In this document: positions 1 through 8,088 of the stretch, in pieces
How the letters are laid out: the number at the start of each line of letters is the position of its first letter
Position numbering within the stretch: the first letter of the stretch is position 1
Assembly (NCBI GenBank): GCA_019057775.1
Contig: JAHLWT010000165.1
Coordinates: 1-33,589, forward strand
DNA from: Promethearchaeota archaeon
Lineage (GTDB): Archaea > Asgardarchaeota > Lokiarchaeia > Sigynarchaeales > SOKP01
Direction of reading: 5' to 3'
DNA length: 33,589 nt
Notes under the pieces: model-generated
What the model was told of the DNA's origin: nothing
Database searches by the model: none
The model's input: only the letters and a program-made list of their open reading frames with translations
Translations under genes and position numbers: made by a program

Positions 1-2400
1 TTTATCTTCGTATATCTTAATCTGATTACTATATATCTTCGCCTGTTCACTCCAGTCTCTATCTAAAACCTTATCACGTATTTCGTTGTATTTTTCGATT
101 ACTTCTAAGTATGGAGAAGCTTCAATTATTTCTCCTTTTCTAAGTGCTTTTCTCCTTTTTAACTCATAATCTCGGACCAATTTCTCAGCGTTATCAACTA
201 GTGTAGCAATTGTGTTTCCAAATTCCTCTTCTTCTTTTTTAATTTCAATGTTTTTTAATCTCTGTTTATCAGTCTTAACTTTTTCGCCTAATCTATGCAT
301 GTCTTCAATATCCTTTTGTCTTCTTGCTTTTTTCTTTTCAATTTCCCTTAGCCTATTATCCTTTGCCAATCTTTCATTGTAGGCTTGAATTTGAGTAACA
401 TAAATTGCGGCATCCTCTTTCCGACCCTTCACAATAGCCATTTTACTAGCTCTTTCATAAATTTTAATGATTTCTTGGAATGGCGGGTTATCAGCTATTC
501 TTCCCTCTTTAATAGCTTTTTTCATTTCGATATCATAATCGCGAGCCATTTTTTCAGCTTTCTTAATCATGTCCTCTATTAACTTTTCGAAATCTTCGTC
601 TTCTTCTTGTTTTTTCTTTTTTCGTGCTTCAATTTCCTTTAATTTTTCAAGATCTAAGCCTATCTGCTTATCTTCTTTTTTCATCTTAAGATGTTCTTCT
701 GCTTCCTTTTGTTTCTTTAATTTACCAGCTTCAATCTGACGTAGTTTTTTATCTTTTTCCCATTTTTCATTATAAGCGTAAATCTGACTTGTAAAAATCG
801 TTTCTTCGGTCTCCAAACCTTTTTCTACTACAATTTTTCTGGCTTCTTCATAAATTTTAATGATTTCGGGATACGGACATTTTAATTCAAATCTCCCTTG
901 CCTCAAAGCTACTTCATATTCTCGAGCTAAACGTTCAGCTCGATTTGTCATTTCTTCGAGATTTTTTCTAAGATTTTGGATTTCTATTTCCTTACCACGG
1001 TCGATTTCATCTATGGTAGTATATATGTTTTCCTCGGTAATCACTTCAAAATCATCATTCTTAACTTTTAATAACTCCTTCGCTTCTCTCTGCTTTTTCT
1101 CTTTTTGAGCTTCTATTCTTCTAACTTTCTTATCTTTTTCTAATTTTTGGGTATAGATTTCTATTGTATTTTCATAAATCTCAGCTTCGCTATTCCACCC
1201 TTTTTCAATTAATAAATCTTTAATCTTCATATAAATTTGGATTACTTCTGGATATACACATTTATTCGCAATATTTCCTTCTTTTATAGCTTTCTTCATA
1301 GCTATTTCATAGTTATGAGCCAAATTTGAAGCTTCAGTTACCATATTATTTATTTGCACTTTAAAGAAATCTTCTTCCAATTTTTGAAATTCCTTATCTT
1401 TTAACCTTTCTAGTTTCTCTTTCTTTTCTTGTTCTTCTCTTTCCCTAATAATGTGATCAATAATTTCCTCTTGTTGCTTTTGACTTTCGACTTCTTGGGC
1501 TGTTTTAATTTTCTGGTTTTCTAGATTCTTTAGATATTCGGCTCTCTCTTTTTCTAATGCATCCATTGTATCATCAATTTTTTGTACCTCATAGGTCCAA
1601 TTTAAATCTTGAAATAGTTTTGAACTCTCATAATATAATTTTATTGCATCTTCATAATCTTGATTTTTTGCCAATTCAGCTGCATTGTCGAGTAAATCAT
1701 AGGCTTTAGTTGATATTTCATCTTCTTGCTTTTTTACATCAAGAAATTGTCTTAATTTTTCCTCTTTTAAGTCATCTTCTTTTACTGCGACTTCAGATCC
1801 TGGAACTCCCTCTTCTCCCTTTTCAGGGGTTTCTTTTTTCAATGTTCGCAAATATTTAGCTTTTTTATTATAACATTCTTCAATTAATTCATTAAGCTTC
1901 TCTATTTCATTAGTTTTATCAAACTGTTCATATATCGTCTCAATTTCATCATACATATCAAGGGCTACTTCAAACTCTTTTCTTTCTACTAGTTCCTTCG
2001 CTTTCATTAATAATTGTTCTGCTCTCTTTAATTCATTATCGTCATCTTTTTCTACTTGAATTTCTTCAACTTCTTTTTCCGGAACGCTTTCAATTTCTCT
2101 GAATGACTTTTCTTTAAGCAAATAGACATCTGATATTTTATCGTTTATAGCTTTTACTTCTTCCGCTCTATTAACTTGACTGTATAATCCAATTGCTTGA
2201 CGTAAAATTTCAATACCATCATCATAAAATTGAGTATCTATTAAATGAAGCCCATGCTCCACTAACTCATAGGCTTCAGAAGCAATTTCTTCTTCCATAT
2301 CAGCCATATCAGAAAAAAAAGCTTCTTGTGTAGGATCAGGATTATTCTCATCAAATTGATCATTTGGATTCTCGTTATCTTTTTCAGTCATAATAGTCAT
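1..2400 (-). CDS. TPR-like / coiled-coil repeat protein, 3' end outside window
   Basis: The reverse strand is open without a stop for 800 codons from ATG 2400 (or ATG 2391, the same frame) to base 1, so the C-terminus lies outside the window. An in-frame TAG directly precedes ATG 2400, which fixes the frame. The protein is very rich in Glu and Lys. Residues about 20-310 hold three TPR-like helical hairpins (cores YDDGIEILRQAI, FEVALDMYDEIETIY and YEDAIKLYYESSKLF). After that come four tandem copies of a larger unit of 123-131 residues. Each unit has an AEKxARDYE-type helix, then xxEIIKIYExAxKxxxxKG, xIYxxQIxAYNEK and a highly charged KDxxLRxIEAxKxKKQ coiled coil. No signal peptide or membrane segment is seen, so it is probably a cytosolic scaffold. 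TPR folds usually bind proteins; the partner is unknown. A TATA-like TTTATAATTT lies just upstream. Confidence 0.85.
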   Translation of the reverse strand, partial: MTIMTEKDNENPNDQFDENNPDPTQEAFFSDMADMEEEIASEAYELVEHGLHLIDTQFYDDGIEILRQAIGLYSQVNRAEEVKAINDKISDVYLLKEKSFREIESVPEKEVEEIQVEKDDDNELKRAEQLLMKAKELVERKEFEVALDMYDEIETIYEQFDKTNEIEKLNELIEECYNKKAKYLRTLKKETPEKGEEGVPGSEVAVKEDDLKEEKLRQFLDVKKQEDEISTKAYDLLDNAAELAKNQDYEDAIKLYYESSKLFQDLNWTYEVQKIDDTMDALEKERAEYLKNLENQKIKTAQEVESQKQQEEIIDHIIREREEQEKKEKLERLKDKEFQKLEEDFFKVQINNMVTEASNLAHNYEIAMKKAIKEGNIANKCVYPEVIQIYMKIKDLLIEKGWNSEAEIYENTIEIYTQKLEKDKKVRRIEAQKEKKQREAKELLKVKNDDFEVITEENIYTTIDEIDRGKEIEIQNLRKNLEEMTNRAERLAREYEVALRQGRFELKCPYPEIIKIYEEARKIVVEKGLETEETIFTSQIYAYNEKWEKDKKLRQIEAGKLKKQKEAEEHLKMKKEDKQIGLDLEKLKEIEARKKKKQEEDEDFEKLIEDMIKKAEKMARDYDIEMKKAIKEGRIADNPPFQEIIKIYERASKMAIVKGRKEDAAIYVTQIQAYNERLAKDNRLREIEKKKARRQKDIEDMHRLGEKVKTDKQRLKNIEIKKEEEEFGNTIATLVDNAEKLVRDYELKRRKALRKGEIIEASPYLEVIEKYNEIRDKVLDRDWSEQAKIYSNQIKIYEDK

Positions 2401-2511
2401 CTATTTAAGGAAAATTATAAATAAACGTATTGAACAACAATTCAATACAAGTTAAGCATAATAATGTTCTATAATTAAAAATCGTTAATAAAAAAATAAA
2501 AATTTATTCAA

Positions 2512-2907
2512 TTATAAATCAAAATTACCCAAATTTTTGTTAAGATAATCATCACAAATTCTTCCTCCTTCAGTAGTTAAACTCCAACCATTAGATTCTC
2601 TTTTTACAAGGTTTAGGTTTTCGATATTGTTTAACAGAGTATGTACCTCATCTTCAGTTTTCCGTATATTAAAATCCACTCTAAGACTAAATATAACTTC
2701 GTCTATAGGTACAGGTCCTCCAAGCTCGTCTTCCATCACCCCTAAAGCTGCAATAATTTGGTTTTGTTCAGACATTCCAACATCCATATCGCTCGAAACT
2801 TCATCGAGCAACCATGGATTTTTATCTAACATTTTTTTAATTTTAGCTTCATCGCCAGCTTTGAATATCTCTGCAAACTGATCTCGAATTTTCTTTTTTT
2901 TTCCCAT
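2512..2907 (-). CDS. Small winged-helix protein, hypothetical
   Basis: 131 aa, starting at ATG 2907 with a GTGAT ribosome-binding motif about 6 nt upstream. The N-terminus is basic (MGKKKKIRDQF) and is followed by an acidic, helical stretch. From about residue 68 the sequence VPIDEVIFSLRVDF, then a helix TEDEVHTLLNNIENLNLV, then KRESNGWSLTTEGGRICDDYL has the pattern of a winged helix-turn-helix: recognition helix, a beta wing around NGWSLT, and a last helix. Proteins of this kind bind DNA or act as protein-docking modules, as in archaeal transcription-factor subunits; the target is unknown. It lies 111 nt upstream of the TPR-like gene on the same strand and is divergent from the UPF0182 gene. 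I do not recognise a named family. Confidence 0.75.
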   Translation of the reverse strand: MGKKKKIRDQFAEIFKAGDEAKIKKMLDKNPWLLDEVSSDMDVGMSEQNQIIAALGVMEDELGGPVPIDEVIFSLRVDFNIRKTEDEVHTLLNNIENLNLVKRESNGWSLTTEGGRICDDYLNKNLGNFDL

Positions 2908-2972
2908 TCTACATCACAAAAATCTTATTATTTATAGGAAAATATCTTAATATTGTTGTGAATTATCTATTA

Positions 2973-2980
2973 ATATAAAA
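2973..2980 (+). promoter_or_regulatory. TATA-like box of the UPF0182 gene
   Basis: ATATAAAA lies about 42 nt upstream of ATG 3018. With the usual archaeal spacing of about 25 nt, transcription would start near 3002 and give a 5' leader of about 15 nt. No Shine-Dalgarno motif lies before the ATG, so a very short leader is consistent. Predicted from sequence only. Confidence 0.45.
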
Positions 2981-3017
2981 GTAATAAAACAAATATTTTT
3001 AACCTTAAGTAAAAATT

Positions 3018-6000
3018 ATGACAAAAAAATCATGTGAAAAGCATAAGAAGTACAACTATTACTGTGATGAGTGTAATGAGGCTACGCGTAGATTTGAAAT
3101 ACAACAGAAAGTAAAACAACTAGAGCGTGGAGAGTTCGAAATTTTAGACGCAGATGGAGGCCCTGCTAAGAAAAGGTTCCCTCAACTTGATATATTAAAA
3201 CGAATACCTAAAATGCGAAAATATTTAAAAATTATAATCCCAATAATAGTTGTAGTATTAGTAGTACTCTCTATCTTTTGGTTTTGGCCAGCTTGGATAG
3301 GACCAGTCAATCTAAATGCTCAACTATATAAGAATAAAGCGGGTGGATTAAATTATTATGAATTTTATTTTTTAAATTTTTGGTCAATTAATTTCTTTTT
3401 TAATAAGACTGCGTTGATTGGTGCGATTATTGGATGTGTTATAATGAGTTTACCACCAAATCAAAACTTTTTAGCATTAATTGGAACCAAATTAAGATTC
3501 GGGAAACCTTCACGAATAAAATCCCTTATTTTCTGGTGGACTGCTGGATTCGTTCTATTCTATCTAATCGGAATGGTTCTTGATTTTGATGGGCGATTTT
3601 CGTGGACTATGTACTTAATAGAAAAGGGAGAGTATCAAATCTCTCCGCTGACCGTGTTTTTTGACGCTTTCGATGTACTTTTCAACCAAACAAATATGAA
3701 TATTGAATTCATTTTTATTTATGCAAGAGCTTATCTGCCAATAATTTACTATATTTTTGCAATTTGTGGTTTTCGAATAGCCCTTAACATTGTAAGTAAC
3801 TATTATTTAAGAAGAAATGATTATAATGTTATAACAAACGCTTTCTTAATTGCTGGTTTAATCTGTGGTGCTGTATTTTTCTCTTTGCCTACTTTTGCTC
3901 TAAATGGAGTACAATTAATCCAAATGTGGTCATTTTTAATAGGTTTCTTTCTTTTAATAGGAGCTAGCATTCCATCATACATAATTGGACGCGTAATTTT
4001 AGCGAGAAATCCGAGAAAGAACATTTTACTAAAAAAACAGATGATAAAAATGGGGATAATTGTTGGAAGTTTAATAACTATAATTATTCTTCCTGCTATA
4101 TTCAGCGTTGGGCCTATGATAACACTAAGTAACACATCTGTTTACGAGGAAAATGTATGGGACAAGAGGATTAATAGGGAAATTATGTGGACTCGAGCAT
4201 GCGCCGGATTAGATATGTTTGAAGAGAGACCTATTGAAAACTTTACCTTATCATCATCTCCGGAAAATGATACCCTAATGATAAACCAAATACGACAATT
4301 CGATCAATATTATGCTGTTCAGAGTTTAGCAGCAAAAATAGGTACAACATTCGAAGGTTTAGCTGATTCTGATATAGTATATCTAAATGGAACCGAATAC
4401 TGGGTCGCTCCAAAAACGATTAGGTTATCCCAATTTTCAGGAGATCCCGTTAAAACAAATACTGAGTTATATGATCATGTAGAAGGATTCTTAGCGTTGG
4501 ATACGTCAACAGGTGAATTAATTAATGTTACTTCCATTTTTAATATTGCTGAAGATTATCCCATATTTTTTGGCGAATCTGAAAGCGCACGTTTTTTAGA
4601 AACGCAAGGATCTATGGGGGGATTAGGGGCTTATGATAATAGCGTCTTACTTGGAACGGATTGGAGGGGTGGAATCGAGAATAATAATTACTTATATGAA
4701 GGTGACCCAGACGGAAGTCTCTCTGGTTTAGAAGCTTTTTGGTATACGATAAGTCTCGAACTGTGGGGATACGTTTTTGAAGGTGGAGAAAAAGATTATT
4801 TAATTAATAGAAACGTTAAAAATCGCGTACAGGCTATTCTTTTACCCCAATTGAAGACAGACAGAGATCCCTATCTAGTTTTTGATAGTCAAAATGAAAA
4901 AATGTATTATGCCGTCTCAATATACACTTCAATAAATATAGGTTCATATTCCCAATCTCCAATCTTAAGATTTTTAGGTACTTGCTTAGTTGATGTGAAA
5001 GATGGTGAAATGAAATTTTATAAAAATCCCGCGTTAGTTGAATCTGATGCTGATCCAACTTATGATGTATGGAAGTATTATATCAACATTTATGATTGGA
5101 TAGATATTGATGATGACCATGCACCATGGCTTAAAAACCAATTAAGGTACCCTGAAGACCTATTTGAGTCCCAATTAAGAGCTAATTATATATACCATGT
5201 ACGAGATTTAAAAACTTGGAAAAGAGCAGATGATTTTCACGAAAGACCAGAAAATGGAGATCTCTTTTACATTGAAACAAATCTAGGAAGCGGTATTGAA
5301 TATGTAGGATTGGATTTAGTTGAATACAAGGGTACTGAGGCACGAACATTAGCGGGGATGTATGTGGTAAGGCATGGAGATAATTTTGGGGAAGCATTAT
5401 TCTATCATACGAGAAATTCTACTGAAAATTTAATTGGTCCTAAAACTGCTAGGGATACATATGAAACTGAAGCAACTCAGGAAATATCCTTAATTGCAGG
5501 CGCAAGAATGGGAAATACATTATTATATCCTCTTGGAGGTTCAGTGTATTATTATATTCCTACATATAGTACTGTTGGTGGCTTGCAACAATTAAAATTA
5601 GCAGGTTTTGTGGAAGCATTTACCAGACAGGTGGGTTACGGAGATGAGGCTGCTGAAGCGTATGAAGCATTAGGAAATTTCGGACCAAGAACATTTACAT
5701 TAGGTTCTGATGCCGGAAATCCTGATATAGATGGAATAATAACATTAAATTGGACAGAATCAAATTTCGCTGAAACATACTCAGTTTATAGGAATGATAC
5801 ACTGATTATTAGTGACTTACCTGATACTCAGGCGAGCTATACAATTTCGGGACTGAGTTCCGGAAATTATGAGTTTTATGTAAAAGCTTCAAATGAATTT
5901 GGTAATTCTACATCAAATAGTATATTAGTCAATGTAAAAATATTTCCAATCGCTTACAGCTTTGAAATTGAGAACTTAATGTCATTACCAAACGATCCGG

Positions 6001-6341
6001 CTAGTTTTAGAATAGAAATTGAAAATTTCAATGAAACTCTCTCTGCTCCGGGGTATAATGTCAAAGTGAATTTATCTCTCTATCGAAAAGATGGTGGAAA
6101 TTTTTCTATTTTAGTACCTTCAAATCTGTATCCCTTTGAAAATTCCAGTTTTAATTATGGTGTTTATTCCGGTATTAATTTTACAATGGTAAACGATATA
6201 CTATACTCTGGTGAAGGGATTATTTTAAATGGCTATGTAAATAGTACAATTACAGATATAATCATTCGATACAGATGGACCTTAATCGTTGATGACATTA
6301 TTATCTATACTTCTGAAGAAAAATTCATAACAGTAATTTAA
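3018..6341 (+). CDS. UPF0182 (COG1615) family membrane protein with N-terminal Cys/His motif and C-terminal FN3-like domain
   Basis: 1107 aa. Residues 6-19 carry a CxxH-x6-CxxC motif (C6, H9, C16, C19) that looks like a small zinc site on the cytoplasmic side. About seven membrane segments follow, near 71-94, 131-146, 170-190, 236-258, 272-292, 303-328 and 345-368. The rest is a large, presumably extracellular region with many NxS/T sequons. The start of the ectodomain (SVYEENVWDKRINREIMWTR), followed later by QIRQFDQYYAVQ, matches the UPF0182/COG1615 layout of a 7-TM part plus a large ectodomain. Residues about 892-974 look like a fibronectin type III domain (ITLNWTESNF, YSVYRND, SGNYEFYVKASNEFGNSTS), and one more beta-rich stretch follows to the C-terminus. 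The biochemical role of UPF0182 is unknown. The gene stands alone and is convergent with psmA. Confidence 0.85.
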   Translation: MTKKSCEKHKKYNYYCDECNEATRRFEIQQKVKQLERGEFEILDADGGPAKKRFPQLDILKRIPKMRKYLKIIIPIIVVVLVVLSIFWFWPAWIGPVNLNAQLYKNKAGGLNYYEFYFLNFWSINFFFNKTALIGAIIGCVIMSLPPNQNFLALIGTKLRFGKPSRIKSLIFWWTAGFVLFYLIGMVLDFDGRFSWTMYLIEKGEYQISPLTVFFDAFDVLFNQTNMNIEFIFIYARAYLPIIYYIFAICGFRIALNIVSNYYLRRNDYNVITNAFLIAGLICGAVFFSLPTFALNGVQLIQMWSFLIGFFLLIGASIPSYIIGRVILARNPRKNILLKKQMIKMGIIVGSLITIIILPAIFSVGPMITLSNTSVYEENVWDKRINREIMWTRACAGLDMFEERPIENFTLSSSPENDTLMINQIRQFDQYYAVQSLAAKIGTTFEGLADSDIVYLNGTEYWVAPKTIRLSQFSGDPVKTNTELYDHVEGFLALDTSTGELINVTSIFNIAEDYPIFFGESESARFLETQGSMGGLGAYDNSVLLGTDWRGGIENNNYLYEGDPDGSLSGLEAFWYTISLELWGYVFEGGEKDYLINRNVKNRVQAILLPQLKTDRDPYLVFDSQNEKMYYAVSIYTSINIGSYSQSPILRFLGTCLVDVKDGEMKFYKNPALVESDADPTYDVWKYYINIYDWIDIDDDHAPWLKNQLRYPEDLFESQLRANYIYHVRDLKTWKRADDFHERPENGDLFYIETNLGSGIEYVGLDLVEYKGTEARTLAGMYVVRHGDNFGEALFYHTRNSTENLIGPKTARDTYETEATQEISLIAGARMGNTLLYPLGGSVYYYIPTYSTVGGLQQLKLAGFVEAFTRQVGYGDEAAEAYEALGNFGPRTFTLGSDAGNPDIDGIITLNWTESNFAETYSVYRNDTLIISDLPDTQASYTISGLSSGNYEFYVKASNEFGNSTSNSILVNVKIFPIAYSFEIENLMSLPNDPASFRIEIENFNETLSAPGYNVKVNLSLYRKDGGNFSILVPSNLYPFENSSFNYGVYSGINFTMVNDILYSGEGIILNGYVNSTITDIIIRYRWTLIVDDIIIYTSEEKFITVI

Positions 6342-6459
6342 TTTAATTTTTAAATTCCTTTTTTTATTATCTCAAACTCAAAAATAAGACATTTAGAAAT
6401 TGAAAATCATAAGAGAAGATTTTTTTTAATTAAGAAAAAGTAAGTTAGTAAGTAAGAGT

Positions 6460-7208
6460 TTATTCTATTCTATTAAGAAATGCTTCTATTTCTGATTTAT
6501 TGCACATGTGGAATTTCTTGTCTTCTGATTTGATATAAGCTAATCGAGTATCATCCTTTGTTGGGTCCTCATCAACAGATTCCTTGAGGGTCTTTAAGGT
6601 CAAATTCATAATTTCTTCGAAGGATAGATCAGGTTTATAGTTTTCTCTTAAATATTCTCGAGCAGTCGCTTCACCATTGCCAAGTGCATAGGCTTTAAAC
6701 GAACGATAAATGCCACTGGGAGATGTTGTATAGATTTGTGTTCCCATTGCATCGACTCCAATGAAAAACAAAGCACAGCCAAAAGGTCTGATTAAGGTTC
6801 TTAAGCTAAATGCTTAAGTTTTCCCCCAAATTGGCTATATTGCTGGAGTATATCAGCAATACTTTTTGCTAACATATTAAGCCGAACAGGTTCATCATAT
6901 GTCAACCTAAATGATTGAGCTTGAACTCTGGCATAACCAATAAGTGTACGGGAATCAGCATGTAATCCCGATATTGCAACTCCGATATGATCATCAACCT
7001 GAAAAATCTTATCTATTGAATCCGCGTCCATCAATATTGACGGTATTTTTATCTGAGCTGCTAAACAAACCCCTTCTTTAGATTTTATTGCAATAGCTAT
7101 TGTACCCCGCCTAACAGCTTCTAAAGCATATTCCACCTGATATAATCGTCCTTCTGGTGAAAAAACAGTTAAAGCACGATCATATTGTCGAGGACCTCCA
7201 CCAAACAT
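6460..7208 (-). pseudogene. psmA: Proteasome alpha subunit, frame broken by a short hairpin insertion (may be an intron rather than decay)
   Basis: The gene begins MFGGGPRQYDRALTVFSPEG, followed by RLYQVEYALEAVRRGT, the proteasome alpha signature. This frame runs to a TAA at 6801-6803. The rest of the protein (RPFGCALFFIGVDAMG and onward to FLNRIE) continues in another frame to 6460. Family members read QYGG-x-RPFG with one residue between; here 32 nt separate the GG codons from the RPFG codons. Removing 29 nt would give one frame of 239 aa, normal for the family. Alpha subunits form the outer heptameric rings of the 20S proteasome, gate the chamber and dock the ATPase cap. The label 'pseudogene' only records the broken frame: everything else is well conserved, and the insertion folds like an archaeal intron (see next entry). 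A TATA-like TTTAAAATATT lies upstream of the ATG. Confidence 0.85.
6790..6821 (-). other. Hairpin insertion in psmA, candidate 29-nt bulge-helix-bulge intron
   Basis: On the coding strand the insertion contains the perfect palindrome CTTAAGC (6818-6812), loop ATTTA, GCTTAAG (6806-6800). Around it the transcript can pair as follows: exon helix UUUG (6830-6827) with CAGA (6790-6787); central 4-bp helix GGGG (6826-6823) with CCUU (6797-6794, two G-U pairs); a 3-nt bulge AAU (6793-6791) on the 3' side; an A-rich bulge (6822-6819, opposite AA) on the 5' side; then the 7-bp hairpin. Cutting between the second and third bulge bases, as archaeal splicing endonuclease does, removes 6820-6792 (29 nt). 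That restores the frame and encodes G-G-I-R-P-F-G, as the family expects. The 5' bulge is a 4/2 internal loop rather than a strict 3-nt bulge, so the motif is relaxed. Not proven without cDNA. Confidence 0.5.
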
Positions 7209-7315
7209 GTTATTTTCTCTCTTTAATTTAATATTTTAAAAATTACAATTTAATATAATTATAATCACAAAATCCTTACCAAAATTTTAATTTAATGTTT
7301 ATAACAAATAAAAAG

Positions 7316-7861
7316 TTAAATCTTATTGGTGCTTTTTAAAATTTCTAAGGTCATCTGAATAAATACAGGTTCGATTGAAATACCCTGTTTAGCACTTGTT
7401 TCAATGTACCCAAACGCATGTAGTTCATTTTTTAATGCTTCGCCATCTTTCTTACTTACTTCTCTTGATCCTTCATTAGCAAGATCAATTTTGTTTCCTA
7501 CTAACACACACGGTTTATTATCACCCATAACTTTTTCTACTTCGGCTTTCCACTCCATTAAATTTTGGAAAGAGCTCCGTCTGGTGAGGTCGAAGACGTA
7601 CACACAACCGGTGGCCCCCCGGTAGAAAGGTGGTCTGACAAAGCTAAAATGCTTCTGTCCTGCGAGGTCCCAGAGCTGAAGTTTAACAAGAAAGTTCGGA
7701 TAGTCTTCTAACTCCACTTGTTTTGTTGAAAAATTCGACCCTATAGTCATTATATAATTTTCCTTAAATGCATCCTCACAGTAGCGAAGTACCATAGATG
7801 TTTTCCCCACTCCGCCATCGCCAACAACTACGACTTTATATATGAAAGATTTTGTCGAAAT
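7316..7861 (-). CDS. Rab/Ras-like small GTPase, probable AUU start codon
   Basis: The frame covers a full G domain of 181 aa if started at ATT 7861: P-loop GDGGVGKT (residues 14-21), switch-I Thr39 in MTIGSNF, WDLAGQ (64-69), NKID (123-126) and ETSAK (154-158). The only standard start codon, GTG 7810, lies inside the P-loop and would delete half of it. Between the in-frame TAA (7864-7862) and the P-loop there is no ATG, GTG or TTG. ATT 7861 directly follows that TAA and lies 8 nt after a GGTGA motif (7874-7870). GGTGA precedes other starts in this window (DUF998 gene, HEAT gene, 44-aa gene) at 5-7 nt. No C-terminal Cys for prenylation is present. Such GTPases are abundant in Asgard archaea; the function here is unknown. 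Confidence 0.85.
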   Translation of the reverse strand: MSTKSFIYKVVVVGDGGVGKTSMVLRYCEDAFKENYIMTIGSNFSTKQVELEDYPNFLVKLQLWDLAGQKHFSFVRPPFYRGATGCVYVFDLTRRSSFQNLMEWKAEVEKVMGDNKPCVLVGNKIDLANEGSREVSKKDGEALKNELHAFGYIETSAKQGISIEPVFIQMTLEILKSTNKI

Positions 7862-7869
7862 TTATTTTC

Positions 7870-7874
7870 TCACC
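7870..7874 (-). promoter_or_regulatory. Shine-Dalgarno GGTGA that decides the AUU start
   Basis: GGTGA on the minus strand, followed by 8 nt and then ATT at 7861-7859. It complements the conserved UCACC of the archaeal 16S 3' end (established knowledge). No ATG, GTG or TTG lies within reach in the GTPase frame, so the motif supports initiation at AUU. Confidence 0.5.
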
Positions 7875-8088
7875 GTTTCAGTTTAATTAATTTAACCCAA
7901 TACATGTTTCAAACCATTACTTCGAAGTGATTAATTTAACTCCAAATAAGGAATTTTACATGTTTAGTATATAATATATTTGATTAATAATAATTCTTAT
8001 ATTAAACTTTTATTTTTTGAAATTGAATTTATTAATAATCAAATGACACTCTAGGTATTATTGAAAGGATGATTATTCATTTACTTTC

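Noticed and set aside
3821..4135. Antisense 104-aa frame inside the UPF0182 gene.
   Set aside because: The hydrophobic pattern mirrors the membrane segments of the real gene on the other strand; no ribosome-binding site.
6819..6827. Slippery heptamer G GGA AAA in the psmA frame, suggesting programmed -1 frameshifting.
   Set aside because: The -1 frame meets a TAA (ACT TAA) two codons later, so slippage there cannot yield the full-length protein.
6777..6836. A second fold of the psmA insertion: AGCCAA/UUGGCU outer helix, UUU bulge, GGGG/CCUU, AGA bulge, removing 41 nt.
   Set aside because: It restores the frame, but the bulges lie on the wrong sides for archaeal splicing endonuclease, and the product would lose the conserved GG and Arg of the family.
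7862..8088. Imperfect repeat of TTAATTTAAC ... ACATGTTT upstream of the AUU-start GTPase.
   Set aside because: Short, AT-rich and with different spacing in the two copies; not beyond chance in this composition.
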